64,000 nt of DNA, taken from contig JAEUVJ010000031.1 in assembly GCA_016787085.1 (NCBI GenBank), positions 62,001 to 126,000 of the forward strand, given 5' to 3'. The translations under genes and the position numbers were made by a program. This document shows positions 35,707 to 45,382 of this stretch, piece after piece; position 1 is the stretch's first letter, and every line of letters begins with the position of its first letter. Origin of the DNA: Chitinophagaceae bacterium. Lineage in GTDB: Bacteria; Bacteroidota; Bacteroidia; Chitinophagales; Chitinophagaceae. Under the pieces are notes generated by a model. The model saw only the letters and a list, made by a program, of their open reading frames with translations, was not told the origin of the DNA and ran no database searches.

Positions 35707-37129
35707 GCGAAGAATATTTATATCGCCGGTAACGAGGATCGAGGGGCATGCCAACATCACTATTGAACTGGATGATGATGGCAACGTGCAAGATGCATTG
35801 TTTCATGTTAATGAATTCAGGGGCTTCGAAAAATTCTGCGAAGGACGTATGTACACGGAAATGCCAACGATCACACCACGCATCTGCGGCATCTGCCCTA
35901 CCAGCCATACACTCGCCAGTGTAAAGGCCTGCGAGATGATACAGGGAACACAACCAACCTATACTGCCAATCTTTTAAGAAGGCTGATGCATATTGGCCA
36001 GAACTTATCTTCACATGCGCTATCCTTCTTCCACCTTTCCTCGCCCGACTTTTTACTGGGATATGATAGTGATCCTGCCAAACGCAATATTCTCGGCATA
36101 GCTGAAAAATATCCTGATATTGCTGTTAAAGGGATCCGTCTGAGAAAATTCGGGCAGGAGCTCAGTGAACGCATTACCGGTAAAAAGATCCATATCATGG
36201 GTATTGTTCCCGGTGGCATGGCTTATCCGCTGACAGAAGAGAACAGGAAGGCCCTGCTTCAATGGATACCCGAAGCAACGCAGACCGTACAACTCGGATT
36301 GAGCATCATCAAACGGTTTCATGAAGAGAACGCAGACATGGTCAATTCCTTTGCACCTTCGCCGACTTTATATCTCGGCACGGTGGGCCCCAACGGTGAA
36401 CATGAGCTCTATGATGGCAAGCTTCGCTTTATGGATGCGGACGGCTCTATCCTGAATGACCAGGTATCTCCCACGGATTACCTGAATTATATTGCCGAAC
36501 GTTCAGTGAACTGGTCATACCTGAAATACCCATACTACAAACCGTATGGATTTGACAAAGGTTTTTACCGCGTAGGGCCACTGGCAAGACTGAACGTCGC
36601 CAGTAAGATGAGAACACCGCTGGCACAAAAAGAGTTTGAGATTTTCAAATCTATGAACGGAGGCAAACCGGTTCACGGTACTTTTTATTTTCATTATACC
36701 CGCCTGATAGAAGCATTAAGCGATGTCGAAGATGCCGAAAGGATATTGAACGATCCGCAGGTCACTTCATTACACATTCAGCATCATGGACGCTGGAACT
36801 ATGATGAAGGCATCGGCAGTTCCGAAGCGCCGAGGGGTACTTTATTCCATCATTACAAAACAGACGAGACCGGGAAACTGGTCAAAGTGAATTTACTTAT
36901 TGCAACGGGACAGAATAACCCCTCCATGAACCGTTCGGTGCTCGAAGTGGCCAAACAATATGTAAAAGGAGATGACATCAAAGAAGGGATGCTGAACAGG
37001 GTGGAATCCGCCATCCGCTGCTATGATCCTTGTTTATCCTGCTCTACACATGCCATCGGTCAAATGCCGATGGTAATAGAACTGACAAACAAAAAAGGGG
37101 AACTGATAAAAAGGATCGAAAGAGGTTAA
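35699..37129 (+). CDS. hoxH: [NiFe]-hydrogenase large subunit HoxH
   Basis: 476-residue catalytic subunit with the NiFe(CN)2CO site. Nickel ligands: C63 and C66 in [10 protein letters not shown], and C445 and C448 in [11 protein letters not shown] 24-residue tail follows the DPCxxCxxH motif and should be removed by HoxW after nickel insertion. Sequence pattern and gene order hoxEFU-YH indicate a bidirectional NAD-linked group 3d enzyme. Its stop shares bases with the convergent hoxW stop. Confidence 0.96.
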   Translation: MDKRRIFISPVTRIEGHANITIELDDDGNVQDALFHVNEFRGFEKFCEGRMYTEMPTITPRICGICPTSHTLASVKACEMIQGTQPTYTANLLRRLMHIGQNLSSHALSFFHLSSPDFLLGYDSDPAKRNILGIAEKYPDIAVKGIRLRKFGQELSERITGKKIHIMGIVPGGMAYPLTEENRKALLQWIPEATQTVQLGLSIIKRFHEENADMVNSFAPSPTLYLGTVGPNGEHELYDGKLRFMDADGSILNDQVSPTDYLNYIAERSVNWSYLKYPYYKPYGFDKGFYRVGPLARLNVASKMRTPLAQKEFEIFKSMNGGKPVHGTFYFHYTRLIEALSDVEDAERILNDPQVTSLHIQHHGRWNYDEGIGSSEAPRGTLFHHYKTDETGKLVKVNLLIATGQNNPSMNRSVLEVAKQYVKGDDIKEGMLNRVESAIRCYDPCLSCSTHAIGQMPMVIELTNKKGELIKRIERG

Positions 37130-37581
37130 CGGTTCTTTGCTATCCAGTCGCAGATGGTCCTGACCGCTTCATCGGCATTTCTTCTGGCTCTTGCCGACAA
37201 TCCCTCTTTTATATCAAAATCAAATCCGCCCACAGCGCAGATCATGATGGATAATTCCCTGTTGTAAACGAGTTTCGCCATTTGCATCAGCAGGGCTGCA
37301 CTCATGTGATGTGATGAGGATACAAGAGGTGATTCATCCGGTTTTACCGGGTAAAAATGAACAGGCTTGCCTTCCACAAAGGCATCTGCCAGTATGATAT
37401 GATCCGCTTCCAGGAATTCATCTAACAGGTCACTGTCTAATTGCTGTACCGTGATCGTTTTTACTCCTTCCAGGTCCAGTGTTTCAATTTTTGAACAGAT
37501 ATATGCCCCGATGCCATCATCGCCGCGGAGGGTGTTGCCGATGCCGGTGATCAAAAACCTGTATTCTTGTTTTATAGCCAT
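37126..37581 (-). CDS. hoxW: Hydrogenase maturation protease HoxW
   Basis: 151-residue endopeptidase of the HyaD/HycI/HoxW family that cuts the C-terminal tail of HoxH once nickel is in place. The N-terminal GIGNTLRGDDGIG motif and the central SSSHHMSAALLM segment with conserved histidine are present. It is transcribed against hoxH and the two stops overlap by 4 bp around a GTTAAC palindrome. Confidence 0.92.
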   Translation of the reverse strand: MAIKQEYRFLITGIGNTLRGDDGIGAYICSKIETLDLEGVKTITVQQLDSDLLDEFLEADHIILADAFVEGKPVHFYPVKPDESPLVSSSHHMSAALLMQMAKLVYNRELSIMICAVGGFDFDIKEGLSARARRNADEAVRTICDWIAKNR

Positions 37582-37626
37582 TTCCTTAATTCGGTATCAA
37601 AATTCGTTCATTTACTTAGTGAAAGC

Positions 37627-37654
37627 AAAGGCCCCGGAAGAATCCGGGGCCTTT
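37627..37654 (-). terminator. Rho-independent terminator of nifJ
   Basis: A perfect 11-bp stem, AAAGGCCCCGG and CCGGGGCCTTT, with a 6-base loop, lies 28 bp past the nifJ stop on the minus strand and before hoxW. The stem itself provides the T-rich end in either direction. Confidence 0.9.
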
Positions 37655-37682
37655 ATGTATACCTAAAGCTGCAATAGAGAAC

Positions 37683-40600
37683 TCAGAGTGCTTTCAATGC
37701 TTCTATCCTTTCCCAATGCAAACGAACACCTTCATTGGCCATGCCGAGGAATTCGGCGCCCCTTTCCGGATCTGTGTTCTTGATAGTAGCAAATCGGTTT
37801 TCATGATACAGGAATTCATTCAGCGCCACGGAAGGTGGTTTACTGTCTATCACAAACCGTTGTCCTTTTTCTTTTACAGGATTGTAGCGGAACAGCGGCC
37901 AGTAACCGGACTTCACAGCCAGGTCCTGCTGATCCAGGCCATGACACATATCGTAGCCGTGTGCAATGCAATGGCTGTAAGCGATCACGATAGAAGGACC
38001 GGGGTAAGCTTCCGCTTCGAGTATAGTCTTTAATGCATGTACATCATTAGCGCCCATCGCTATCTGTGCTACATACGCACTGCCATGTGCAATGGCCTGC
38101 ATAGCGAGGTCTTTCTTGCTGTTGGTCTTTCCTTTGATAGAGAACTTGGCGCTGGCACCTACCGGTGATGATTTGGACTTTTGCCCGCCGGTATTGCTAT
38201 ACACTTCCGTATCGAGTACAAGTATATTTACATTTTCACCTGTGCTGAGTACATGATCCAATCCGCCAAAACCAATATCATAAGCCCATCCGTCTCCGCC
38301 AACGATCCACATGGATTTCTTTTCGAGGAACTCTGCCACCTGGTAAAGGCGATACGATTCTTCCGTCTGTATCTGGCGCAGTCTTTTCTTCAGTTCATTC
38401 ACCAGGTTACGTTGCTGTATCAGTTCCGCTTCAGAATTCTGGGCATTTTGCAAAATAGTGTCTGCTAATTCGCTGCCTGCTTCTTCACGAAGATTCTTCA
38501 GCAGGCGGATCGCAATATCTCTTTTCTTATCGGTTGCCAGTTTGATACCAAGACCAAACTCTGCATTATCTTCAAACAGCGAGTTGGCCCATGCCGGTCC
38601 GTGACCATCATGATCGGTCGTATATGGAGTGGTTGGTAAATTTCCTCCGAAGATGGAAGAGCAACCTGTAGCATTCGCTACCAGCATCCTGTCGCCGAAT
38701 AACTGGGTCAGCAGTTTGATATAAGGGGTTTCACCACAACCACTGCAGGCGCCGGAAAACTCAAACAATGGTTCTAATAACTGCGAACCTTTCACAGTAG
38801 CTTTATTCACCCTTGTTCTGTCAATATCCGGCAGAGTAAGGAAGTAATCCCAGTTCTTCTTTTCTTCTTCCCTGAGCGGGATCACATCCATCATATCAAT
38901 AGCCTTATGACCTGCTTGTGTTTTACTTTCTATCGGGCAAACTTCTGTACAAAGTTTACAGCCGGTACAATCTTCTACTGCCACCTGTAAAGTATAGGCC
39001 TCTTTGTCTTTGATGAATTCTTTACCTATTGGCGCTGTATGTTTAAAGAAGGCTGGTGCATCGGGCAGCCAGTCACGATCATACACTTTGACGCGGATAG
39101 CGGCGTGAGGACAGACGAAATAGCATTTACCGCACTGAGAGCATAGTTCAGGATCCCAGACAGGTACTTGTTCGGCGATATTTCTTTTTTCCCATTTAGT
39201 GGTCCCGGAAGGATAAGTTCCGTCAACCGGGAAAGCGCTTACCGGTAATTCATCTCCTTCGCCGGCTATTATCTTGCCTAATACCTGTTGTACAAATTCC
39301 GGGGCTGCCAGTGAAACAGGCGCTTCGATCTCCCTGTTACCTACCTGGTATTTTGAATAATCTATCTTATGCAGGTTTTCCAATGTCTGGTCAACTGCTT
39401 TGTAATTCTTTTGTACTACCTCTTCCCCTTTACGTCCATATGTTTTCTTGATGGCGCTCTTGATATACTGTATCGCCAGGTCCCTGGTCATCACATTGGA
39501 GATAGCAAAGAAACAAGTTTGAAGTATGGAATTGATCCGTGAACCCATACCTGTTTCTTTAGCGACCTTCGAAGCATTGATGACATAGAATTTTAGTTTT
39601 TTATGGATGATCTCTTCCTGGATCTTTTTGGGCAAATGCTCCCATACCTCTTCAGCATTGTAAGGAACATTCAATAAGAAGGTAGCTCCCTCCTCTGCAT
39701 ATCTCAATACATCATATTTCCTGAGGTAATTGAAATGATGGCAGGCAACGAAATTGGCCGAGTTTACCAAATAGGTAGAAAGGATAGGATGCTCACTGAA
39801 ACGCAGGTGTGATACGGTCAGCGATCCTGATTTTTTTGAATCATATACAAAATAGCCCTGAACGAAATCATCGGTTACGTCACCGACGATCTTGATGGTA
39901 TTCTTATTGGCCCCTACTGTACCATCAGCGCCCAGTCCATAGAACAGACCGCGGAACAGGTGTTGTTTTTCAAGAGAAAATTTCTTATCCCATTTCAAAC
40001 TGGTATGGGTCACATCATCCTCAATACCGATCGTGAAACCGTTCTTGGGTTTTTCATTCTTTAATTCATCAAAAATGGCTTTGGCCATACCTGGATCGAA
40101 TTCTTTTGAAGCAAGGCCATACCGTCCGCCGATCACCACCGGCATTTCATGCTTCCAGCCACTATGCAGCCCATTGACCACATCCATGTATAATGGCTCG
40201 CCGATAGCCCCGGGTTCTTTGCAACGGTCGAGTACAGCAATTTTTTTCACTGTAGCAGGTATCGCATCAATAAAATGCCTGATAGAAAAGGGGCGATAGA
40301 GATGGACGTTCAGGTAACCGACCTTCTCACCCTGGGTGTTCAGGTAATCGGTCACTTCATGCACAGGACCTACACCTGAGCCCATAATAATAATAATACG
40401 TTCCGCTTCCGGGTGACCGTAGTAGTTGAATAATTTATAGGAACGGCCGGTCAGCTCTTCAAATTTTTCCATCATCGTCAGCACGATCTCCGGCGCTACC
40501 TGGTAATATTTATTGGCTGCTTCCCGGCTCTGGAAGAACACATCGGGATTTTGTGCGGTACCCCGAACAAAAGGATGTTCCGGGTTCAGGGCCCTTTTGC

Positions 40601-41258
40601 GATGTTTGGCCACATCTTCTTCATCTATCATCTGGCGGATGATATCATCCGGTATCACTTCTACTTTGGCCAGTTCATGTGAAGTGCGGAACCCATCAAA
40701 TATATTAAGGAACGGGACCCTTGTTTTTAATGAAGCGGCAGTGGCGATCATTGCCATGTCCATGGCCTGTTGCGGGTTGTTGCCAAATAACTGGGCAAAC
40801 CCGGTGGACCTGGTCGCCATCACATCACTGTGGTCGCCGAAAATGGAAAGGGCATGTGTAGCCAAAGCCCTTGCTGCAATATGAAAAACCGCAGGTGTCA
40901 ATTCACCGGCGATCTTATACATATTGGGAATCATTAACAGCAAGCCCTGCGAACAGGTAAAGGTAGAGGCTAAAGCTCCCCCCTGTAATGCGCCGTGAAT
41001 GGCGCCGGCAGCACCGGCCTCACTTTGCATCTCTATTATCTTAGGAACATCCCCGTAAATGTTTTTTATCTCATTACTGCTCCATTCATCGGCCCACTCG
41101 CCCATGGCAGAAGAAGGAGTGATGGGATAGATGGCGCAGACCTCGCTGGTCTTGTACGCAATAAAGGAAGCAGCTTCATTTCCGTCCATAATGGCGGAAA
41201 CAGCCTCTTTTTGCCCGGGGATTTTTTCAGATGTTGCAGCTTTGGTAATAGTTTCCAT
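37683..41258 (-). CDS. nifJ: Pyruvate:ferredoxin (flavodoxin) oxidoreductase
   Basis: 1191-residue single-chain enzyme that oxidises pyruvate with CoA to acetyl-CoA and CO2 and reduces ferredoxin or flavodoxin. I start at the ATG at 41258 (METITK); a longer frame adds 37 non-homologous residues. Domains: pyrimidine-binding N-terminus (YPITPSSAMGEWADEW), gamma and CoA-binding regions, two [4Fe-4S] clusters (CSQCGKCYFVCP about residue 707, CTGCKLCTEVCP about 768), and a TPP-binding C-terminus (FSGACSGCGETPY, GGDGWAYDIGFGG) with the cluster cysteines. Its reductant could feed the complex I lacking NuoEFG. Confidence 0.97.
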   Translation of the reverse strand: METITKAATSEKIPGQKEAVSAIMDGNEAASFIAYKTSEVCAIYPITPSSAMGEWADEWSSNEIKNIYGDVPKIIEMQSEAGAAGAIHGALQGGALASTFTCSQGLLLMIPNMYKIAGELTPAVFHIAARALATHALSIFGDHSDVMATRSTGFAQLFGNNPQQAMDMAMIATAASLKTRVPFLNIFDGFRTSHELAKVEVIPDDIIRQMIDEEDVAKHRKRALNPEHPFVRGTAQNPDVFFQSREAANKYYQVAPEIVLTMMEKFEELTGRSYKLFNYYGHPEAERIIIIMGSGVGPVHEVTDYLNTQGEKVGYLNVHLYRPFSIRHFIDAIPATVKKIAVLDRCKEPGAIGEPLYMDVVNGLHSGWKHEMPVVIGGRYGLASKEFDPGMAKAIFDELKNEKPKNGFTIGIEDDVTHTSLKWDKKFSLEKQHLFRGLFYGLGADGTVGANKNTIKIVGDVTDDFVQGYFVYDSKKSGSLTVSHLRFSEHPILSTYLVNSANFVACHHFNYLRKYDVLRYAEEGATFLLNVPYNAEEVWEHLPKKIQEEIIHKKLKFYVINASKVAKETGMGSRINSILQTCFFAISNVMTRDLAIQYIKSAIKKTYGRKGEEVVQKNYKAVDQTLENLHKIDYSKYQVGNREIEAPVSLAAPEFVQQVLGKIIAGEGDELPVSAFPVDGTYPSGTTKWEKRNIAEQVPVWDPELCSQCGKCYFVCPHAAIRVKVYDRDWLPDAPAFFKHTAPIGKEFIKDKEAYTLQVAVEDCTGCKLCTEVCPIESKTQAGHKAIDMMDVIPLREEEKKNWDYFLTLPDIDRTRVNKATVKGSQLLEPLFEFSGACSGCGETPYIKLLTQLFGDRMLVANATGCSSIFGGNLPTTPYTTDHDGHGPAWANSLFEDNAEFGLGIKLATDKKRDIAIRLLKNLREEAGSELADTILQNAQNSEAELIQQRNLVNELKKRLRQIQTEESYRLYQVAEFLEKKSMWIVGGDGWAYDIGFGGLDHVLSTGENVNILVLDTEVYSNTGGQKSKSSPVGASAKFSIKGKTNSKKDLAMQAIAHGSAYVAQIAMGANDVHALKTILEAEAYPGPSIVIAYSHCIAHGYDMCHGLDQQDLAVKSGYWPLFRYNPVKEKGQRFVIDSKPPSVALNEFLYHENRFATIKNTDPERGAEFLGMANEGVRLHWERIEALKAL

Positions 41259-41364
41259 AACAATTGTTTTAAAGAACAATGGAAAGACGCTGCAAAGTAG
41301 AAAGGTGTATTTCCCCGCCGGATGATATTGGTCAGGCAAAAACTTGATTTTCGGATATACTAAA

Positions 41365-41394
41365 AACAAAAAAGCCCGGAGAATCGCTCCAGGC
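41365..41394 (-). terminator. Rho-independent terminator of glyS
   Basis: On the minus strand GCCTGGAG (41394-41387), loop CGATT, CTCCGGGC (41381-41374), with one T-G wobble, is followed by TTTTTTG. It lies 26 bp after the glyS stop. Confidence 0.85.
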
Positions 41395-41419
41395 CTGTAT
41401 TTGATGATTTTAGCACCGG

Positions 41420-42889
41420 TCAGCTAATGGCATTTAATACCAGTTCTTTGATCTGGCTGATGGGTATTCTCTCCTGTTTCATAGAATCCCGGTAGCGAAC
41501 GGTTACCGTGCTGTCTTCTTTGGACTGATGGTCCACCGTCACACAGAAAGGCGTACCGATAGCATCCATTCTCCGGTATCTTTTACCGATGGTATCCTTT
41601 TCTTCATAAAAACAGCGGAAATGCTTTTTACATTCATCCATGATCTGTCTCGCTATTTCGGGTAAACCATCTTTCTTTACCAACGGCAGTATCGCCAGTT
41701 TCATCGGTGCCAGTCTGGGTGGTAGCTTCAATACCACACGATCATCTTTTTTCTCTGCTGTACTCAGGTCCTCTTCCGTATAAGCCTGGCTGATCACTGC
41801 GAGGAACATCCGGTCAAGTCCGATGGAGGTCTCGATCACATACGGTATATAATTACCATAAGGCTTGCCGGTGGCCGGGTCAATGTCGTTATCGAAATAC
41901 TGCTGTTTCTTTTTGCTGTATTCCTGGTGATTGCGCAGGTCAAAATCTGTCCGGGAGTGGATACCTTCCAGTTCTTTAAAGCCTATCGGAAATTCAAACT
42001 CGATATCACAGGCCGCATCAGCATAATGCGCCAGCTTGATATGATCATGGAAACGGTATTTATCAGACGGAATACCCAGACTTGTATGCCACTTCAATCT
42101 TTCTTCTTTCCAGAACTCATACCATTTCTTTTGCGTACCAGGCTGGATGAAGAACTGCATCTCCATCTGTTCAAACTCCCGCATACGGAAAATGAATTGC
42201 CTGGCCACGATCTCGTTACGAAATGCTTTACCGATCTGGGCAATACCAAAAGGTATTTTCATACGACCGGTCTTCTGTACATTCAAAAAATTGACGAAAA
42301 TGCCTTGTGCAGTTTCAGGTCTCAGGTATACTTTATTATTCTCATCTTCTGAAGAAACAGTAGAACCGAATTCAGTCGAGAACATCAGGTTGAACTGGCG
42401 GATATCCGTCCAGTTGCAGGTACCACTGACCGCACATTTTATTTTATTATCCTCAATCAGCTTCTTTAACCCTGCAAAATCATCTTTGGCCAGCAATGCG
42501 TCCATATCAGCAAGAACCGCATCAGCTTTGTCGTTCTGATTCCCAGACCGCAGCTCATCGCTAAAAGCTTCTATCAAATGATCTACCCGGTATCTTTTCT
42601 TGCTGTCCTTATTATCTATCATCGGGTCGTTGAAGTTGTCAACGTGGCCGCTGGCCTTCCAGGTGGTCGGGTGCATAAAGATGGCAGCATCAATACCCAC
42701 GATGTTCTCATGCATCCGGGTCATACTGTCCCACCAGTAGTCTTTGATATTCTTTTTCAGTTCGCTACCCCACTGGCCGTAGTCATACACCGCCTGCAGC
42801 CCGTCATAGATCTCACTGCTGGGGAAAATAAAACCGTACTCTTTGCAATGCGAAATGATCGCCTGGAACCTGTTCGGATCGTTTGCCAT
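41420..42889 (-). CDS. glyS: Glycyl-tRNA synthetase, dimeric class II type
   Basis: 489 residues. It is the eukaryote/archaeal-like homodimeric enzyme found in Bacteroidota, not the alpha2-beta2 form. Typical segments: FIFPSSEIYDGLQAVYDYG at the N-terminus, HPTTWKASGHVDNFNDPMI, class II motif 2 GKAFRNEIVARQFIFRMREF, and YVIETSIGLDRMFLAVI near motif 3. The C-terminal anticodon-binding domain is complete. The gene symbol glyQS is also used for this type. Confidence 0.95.
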   Translation of the reverse strand: MANDPNRFQAIISHCKEYGFIFPSSEIYDGLQAVYDYGQWGSELKKNIKDYWWDSMTRMHENIVGIDAAIFMHPTTWKASGHVDNFNDPMIDNKDSKKRYRVDHLIEAFSDELRSGNQNDKADAVLADMDALLAKDDFAGLKKLIEDNKIKCAVSGTCNWTDIRQFNLMFSTEFGSTVSSEDENNKVYLRPETAQGIFVNFLNVQKTGRMKIPFGIAQIGKAFRNEIVARQFIFRMREFEQMEMQFFIQPGTQKKWYEFWKEERLKWHTSLGIPSDKYRFHDHIKLAHYADAACDIEFEFPIGFKELEGIHSRTDFDLRNHQEYSKKKQQYFDNDIDPATGKPYGNYIPYVIETSIGLDRMFLAVISQAYTEEDLSTAEKKDDRVVLKLPPRLAPMKLAILPLVKKDGLPEIARQIMDECKKHFRCFYEEKDTIGKRYRRMDAIGTPFCVTVDHQSKEDSTVTVRYRDSMKQERIPISQIKELVLNAIS

Positions 42890-42957
42890 ATTAGTTTGCT
42901 ATCTGTTTTAAGCTGAAGCCCGTTTCTCCCATAAGCTTCGTAATACAAGTAAGGCGG

Positions 42958-42965
42958 CAAAGATA
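42958..42965 (-). promoter_or_regulatory. Candidate -7 box for glyS
   Basis: On the minus strand TATCTTTG matches TAnnTTTG, about 70 bp before the glyS ATG. A TTG lies 17 bp upstream, a slightly short spacing for the -33 element. Confidence 0.5.
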
Positions 42966-43083
42966 AATTCCTTAGTAGTTTTCAACGCAAGTGTATAAAT
43001 TTTAAAAAAATTAATTTCAAAATTCTTTGAGGAAGGCGTTAAGTTATTATTTTTATTCTGCTTTATATTAAAGCCAATCTATT

Positions 43084-43115
43084 TTTGGTTGTTTTCACTA
43101 ATGTCATTACCTTTG
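43084..43115 (+). promoter_or_regulatory. Strong Bacteroidota-type promoter for the microprotein-dgt pair
   Basis: TTTG (43084-43087), a 20-base spacer, and TACCTTTG (43108-43115) match both consensus elements and their spacing. It is the best promoter match I found in the window. The microprotein ATG follows 22 bp after the -7 box. Confidence 0.75.
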
Positions 43116-43136
43116 CACCCCTTTAAATCTTAAGAA

Positions 43137-43301
43137 ATGGCTGTCGCAACTTTCAACGATCTTCTTAAAGGCCTAAGGGAATATACTTCCGAAAAGGCTT
43201 ACAGAACAACCCCGCAGTCAAAAAAGTTTTTAGAAGGCCACACCCATTCGCAAGCAGATAATAAACGAAAATCTAAGAAAAAGGAATCAAAGAAAAAATA
43301 A
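43137..43301 (+). CDS. Lysine-rich 54-residue microprotein upstream of the dGTPase
   Basis: A short open frame from the ATG at 43137, not recognised as any family. The N-terminal half (TFNDLLKGLREYTSEKAYR) could form a helix; the C-terminal third is nearly all lysine and serine (KRKSKKKESKKK), suggesting nucleic acid or nucleotide contact. A strong promoter precedes it and the dGTPase gene follows 45 bp later on the same strand. A real product is likely from promoter position and clean frame, but unproven. Confidence 0.55.
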   Translation: MAVATFNDLLKGLREYTSEKAYRTTPQSKKFLEGHTHSQADNKRKSKKKESKKK

Positions 43302-43346
43302 GACGTTTGCCTTTTTCTTTATATATTAAGGCTTTATAACTTTTTT

Positions 43347-44915
43347 ATGAAGCCGCTGTATAGACCTGCCTATGACTATAAAAGGGAGTTTGACAGAACC
43401 CCTGAAGAATTAGCTTACCCCTTTGAAGGTGATTTTTCTTTTGATTTGTCAAATCTAACACATTCTGCTTGTTTCCGACGTTTACAGGGCAAAACACAAC
43501 TGTTTCCAGAAATGGAAAATGATTATTTCAGGAATCGGCTTACACATTCAGTTGAAGTAGCTGATATAGCCACAAAGATTGCAAAAAAACTAAATCATGA
43601 ACATCCATATTTCAAAGAAAATGGAATCAATATAAACTTAGTTCGTTTTGCAGGATTAGCACATGATTTAGGTCATCCCCCATTTGGGCATGTAGGAGAA
43701 AGGGCGCTTAACAAAGCGTTAATTGCATTTAGAAAAGATGAGCTTAACAAAGAAAAATACAATACTGGTTTAAGATATGAGGGGAATGCTCAAACTTTAA
43801 GGATTCTAACTAAACTCGAGAAAAAATTTGTCAATATAGCACCAGAAGGCCCAAACAGGAGTTTCCCGTTATTTGCACAAAATGAAGGAATACTAGAAAA
43901 AAAAGATTACAGAATAGGCTTGAATTTAACATACAGATCTTTGGCTTCTATAATTAAGTACGATAATGAACTAATGGACGATAACGTAAACTCAAAAAAA
44001 GGTTATTATAAAACGGAAAAGAGTTTAGTAGATCGAATAAAATTAAATACTACAGGAAAATCTGCTGCATTCTTAAAAAAGAATAAAATTAAATTTAAAA
44101 CAATTGAATGCTCAATAATGGATGTAGCTGACGACATTAGCTATACTGCATATGATCTTGAAGATGCTTTTAAAGGTCGCTTCGTTAATATGCTTGATTT
44201 TTTACACAACACAGACGATGTTTTACTGAAAAAAATTATTACAGAATTCAATCACTCATTAGAAAAAGCAAATAACGAAAACCTATATCAACTACCCTTT
44301 AAATTATATTCACTAGATGAGTCAGGGATAAAGGATTTTCAATATGTCCTAAGCTATCCATTCATTATCCTTGGATGGATAAATAACCCGCCTATACCGA
44401 AAAAGGATATTTACAAGAGAAATAACAAAACTCATTTAACAGAAATTGGGAGATTTAATGTATCACGTGAGTTATATATTTTATCACAGAAACTCATCAA
44501 AAATGGATATTTTCGATCATACTTTATATCACAGTTGATTAAATACTTCATTGACTCAATAGAGGTTGAAATAAATGAAACTATTCCTCCTCTCTCAAGT
44601 GTCCATTTAAATGAACCGGCCTATATGGTTTTAGAGGCCTTTAAACAATTCATTTTTGTATCTCAGACTAAATCAGCTCGATTACAAATTGTAGATTATC
44701 GGGGAGAAGAAATTGTAACTCTCATTTTCCAGACGCTTATAAAAAACCCACAACTATTGCCTAGAGATTTTAGAACTATGCATGAAAACTCCTCCGAAAT
44801 CGATAAACCAAGAGTTATTGCAGATTATATTTCGACCATGACAAATAGATATGCAATAGAATTCTATTCAAGATTGAAGTCCGAAAATCATCAATCCATT
44901 TTTAAACCTTTCTAG
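43347..44915 (+). CDS. dgt: dGTPase-like HD-domain dNTP triphosphohydrolase
   Basis: 522 residues. Dgt-type enzymes cleave dNTPs to deoxynucleoside and triphosphate. The entry SACFRRLQGKTQLF is family-typical; metal ligands are H67 (NRLTHSVEVA), H106-D107 (LAHDLGHPPFGHVGE) and an aspartate near residue 257 (MDVADDISYTAYDLEDAF). The gene and its upstream region are much richer in A/T than the surroundings, suggesting acquisition. Some dGTPases protect bacteria from phages by depleting dNTPs, so a defence role is possible. It is convergent with the next gene with no gap. Confidence 0.88.
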   Translation: MKPLYRPAYDYKREFDRTPEELAYPFEGDFSFDLSNLTHSACFRRLQGKTQLFPEMENDYFRNRLTHSVEVADIATKIAKKLNHEHPYFKENGININLVRFAGLAHDLGHPPFGHVGERALNKALIAFRKDELNKEKYNTGLRYEGNAQTLRILTKLEKKFVNIAPEGPNRSFPLFAQNEGILEKKDYRIGLNLTYRSLASIIKYDNELMDDNVNSKKGYYKTEKSLVDRIKLNTTGKSAAFLKKNKIKFKTIECSIMDVADDISYTAYDLEDAFKGRFVNMLDFLHNTDDVLLKKIITEFNHSLEKANNENLYQLPFKLYSLDESGIKDFQYVLSYPFIILGWINNPPIPKKDIYKRNNKTHLTEIGRFNVSRELYILSQKLIKNGYFRSYFISQLIKYFIDSIEVEINETIPPLSSVHLNEPAYMVLEAFKQFIFVSQTKSARLQIVDYRGEEIVTLIFQTLIKNPQLLPRDFRTMHENSSEIDKPRVIADYISTMTNRYAIEFYSRLKSENHQSIFKPF

Positions 44916-45242
44916 TTATCTCAACTTCTCATTATTCCGGTGCCTTTCCGCATCACGGATGTTCTTTTTCTCAAAATTTTTCTCCAAAGCCTGCGTCAGA
45001 TCAACCCCCGTCTGGTTGGCGAGGCAGATCAATACCCAGAGCACATCGGCCATCTCATCTGCCATGTTTTTGTCTTTATCGGACTCCTTGAATGACTGGT
45101 CGCCATACTTCCGGGCCATGATGCGGGCCAGTTCCCCCACCTCTTCCGTCAGGATCGTCATATTGGTCAACTCGCTGAAGTAGCGAACACCTGTTGTTTT
45201 TATCCATTGGTCAACCTGCTGCTGGGCATTGGCAATAGTCAT
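44916..45242 (-). CDS. MazG-like nucleotide pyrophosphohydrolase
   Basis: 108 residues with the MazG/dCTPase-type metal-binding pattern: LTEEVGELAR (EExxE) followed by MADEMADVLWVLICLAN (ExxD). Such enzymes hydrolyse (d)NTPs to monophosphates and pyrophosphate, as housecleaning or dUTP/dCTP control. Its stop abuts the stop of the convergent dGTPase. Whether the two cooperate in nucleotide pool control is unknown; base composition here is like the chromosome, unlike the dGTPase. Confidence 0.85.
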   Translation of the reverse strand: MTIANAQQQVDQWIKTTGVRYFSELTNMTILTEEVGELARIMARKYGDQSFKESDKDKNMADEMADVLWVLICLANQTGVDLTQALEKNFEKKNIRDAERHRNNEKLR

Positions 45243-45382
45243 AACAATATTTTTTCAGAAGAATTGCAATATAGCACGATTATTGCCGTTTTACCCACCC
45301 GTTCTGAAACGGCCCTACCCCCTGAAAGCAATAAAATCAAACTATCGTCCTTCGCCGGACTCAGGATCAAATTTGGTATTCT

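Noticed and set aside
37126..37129. Overlap of hoxH and hoxW stops as a regulatory device
   Set aside because: A four-base convergent overlap is explained by a shared TTAA and needs no special function.
41259..41369. 37-residue extension of NifJ
   Set aside because: Not part of the family and lying where the promoter is expected; the ATG at 41258 gives the usual N-terminus.
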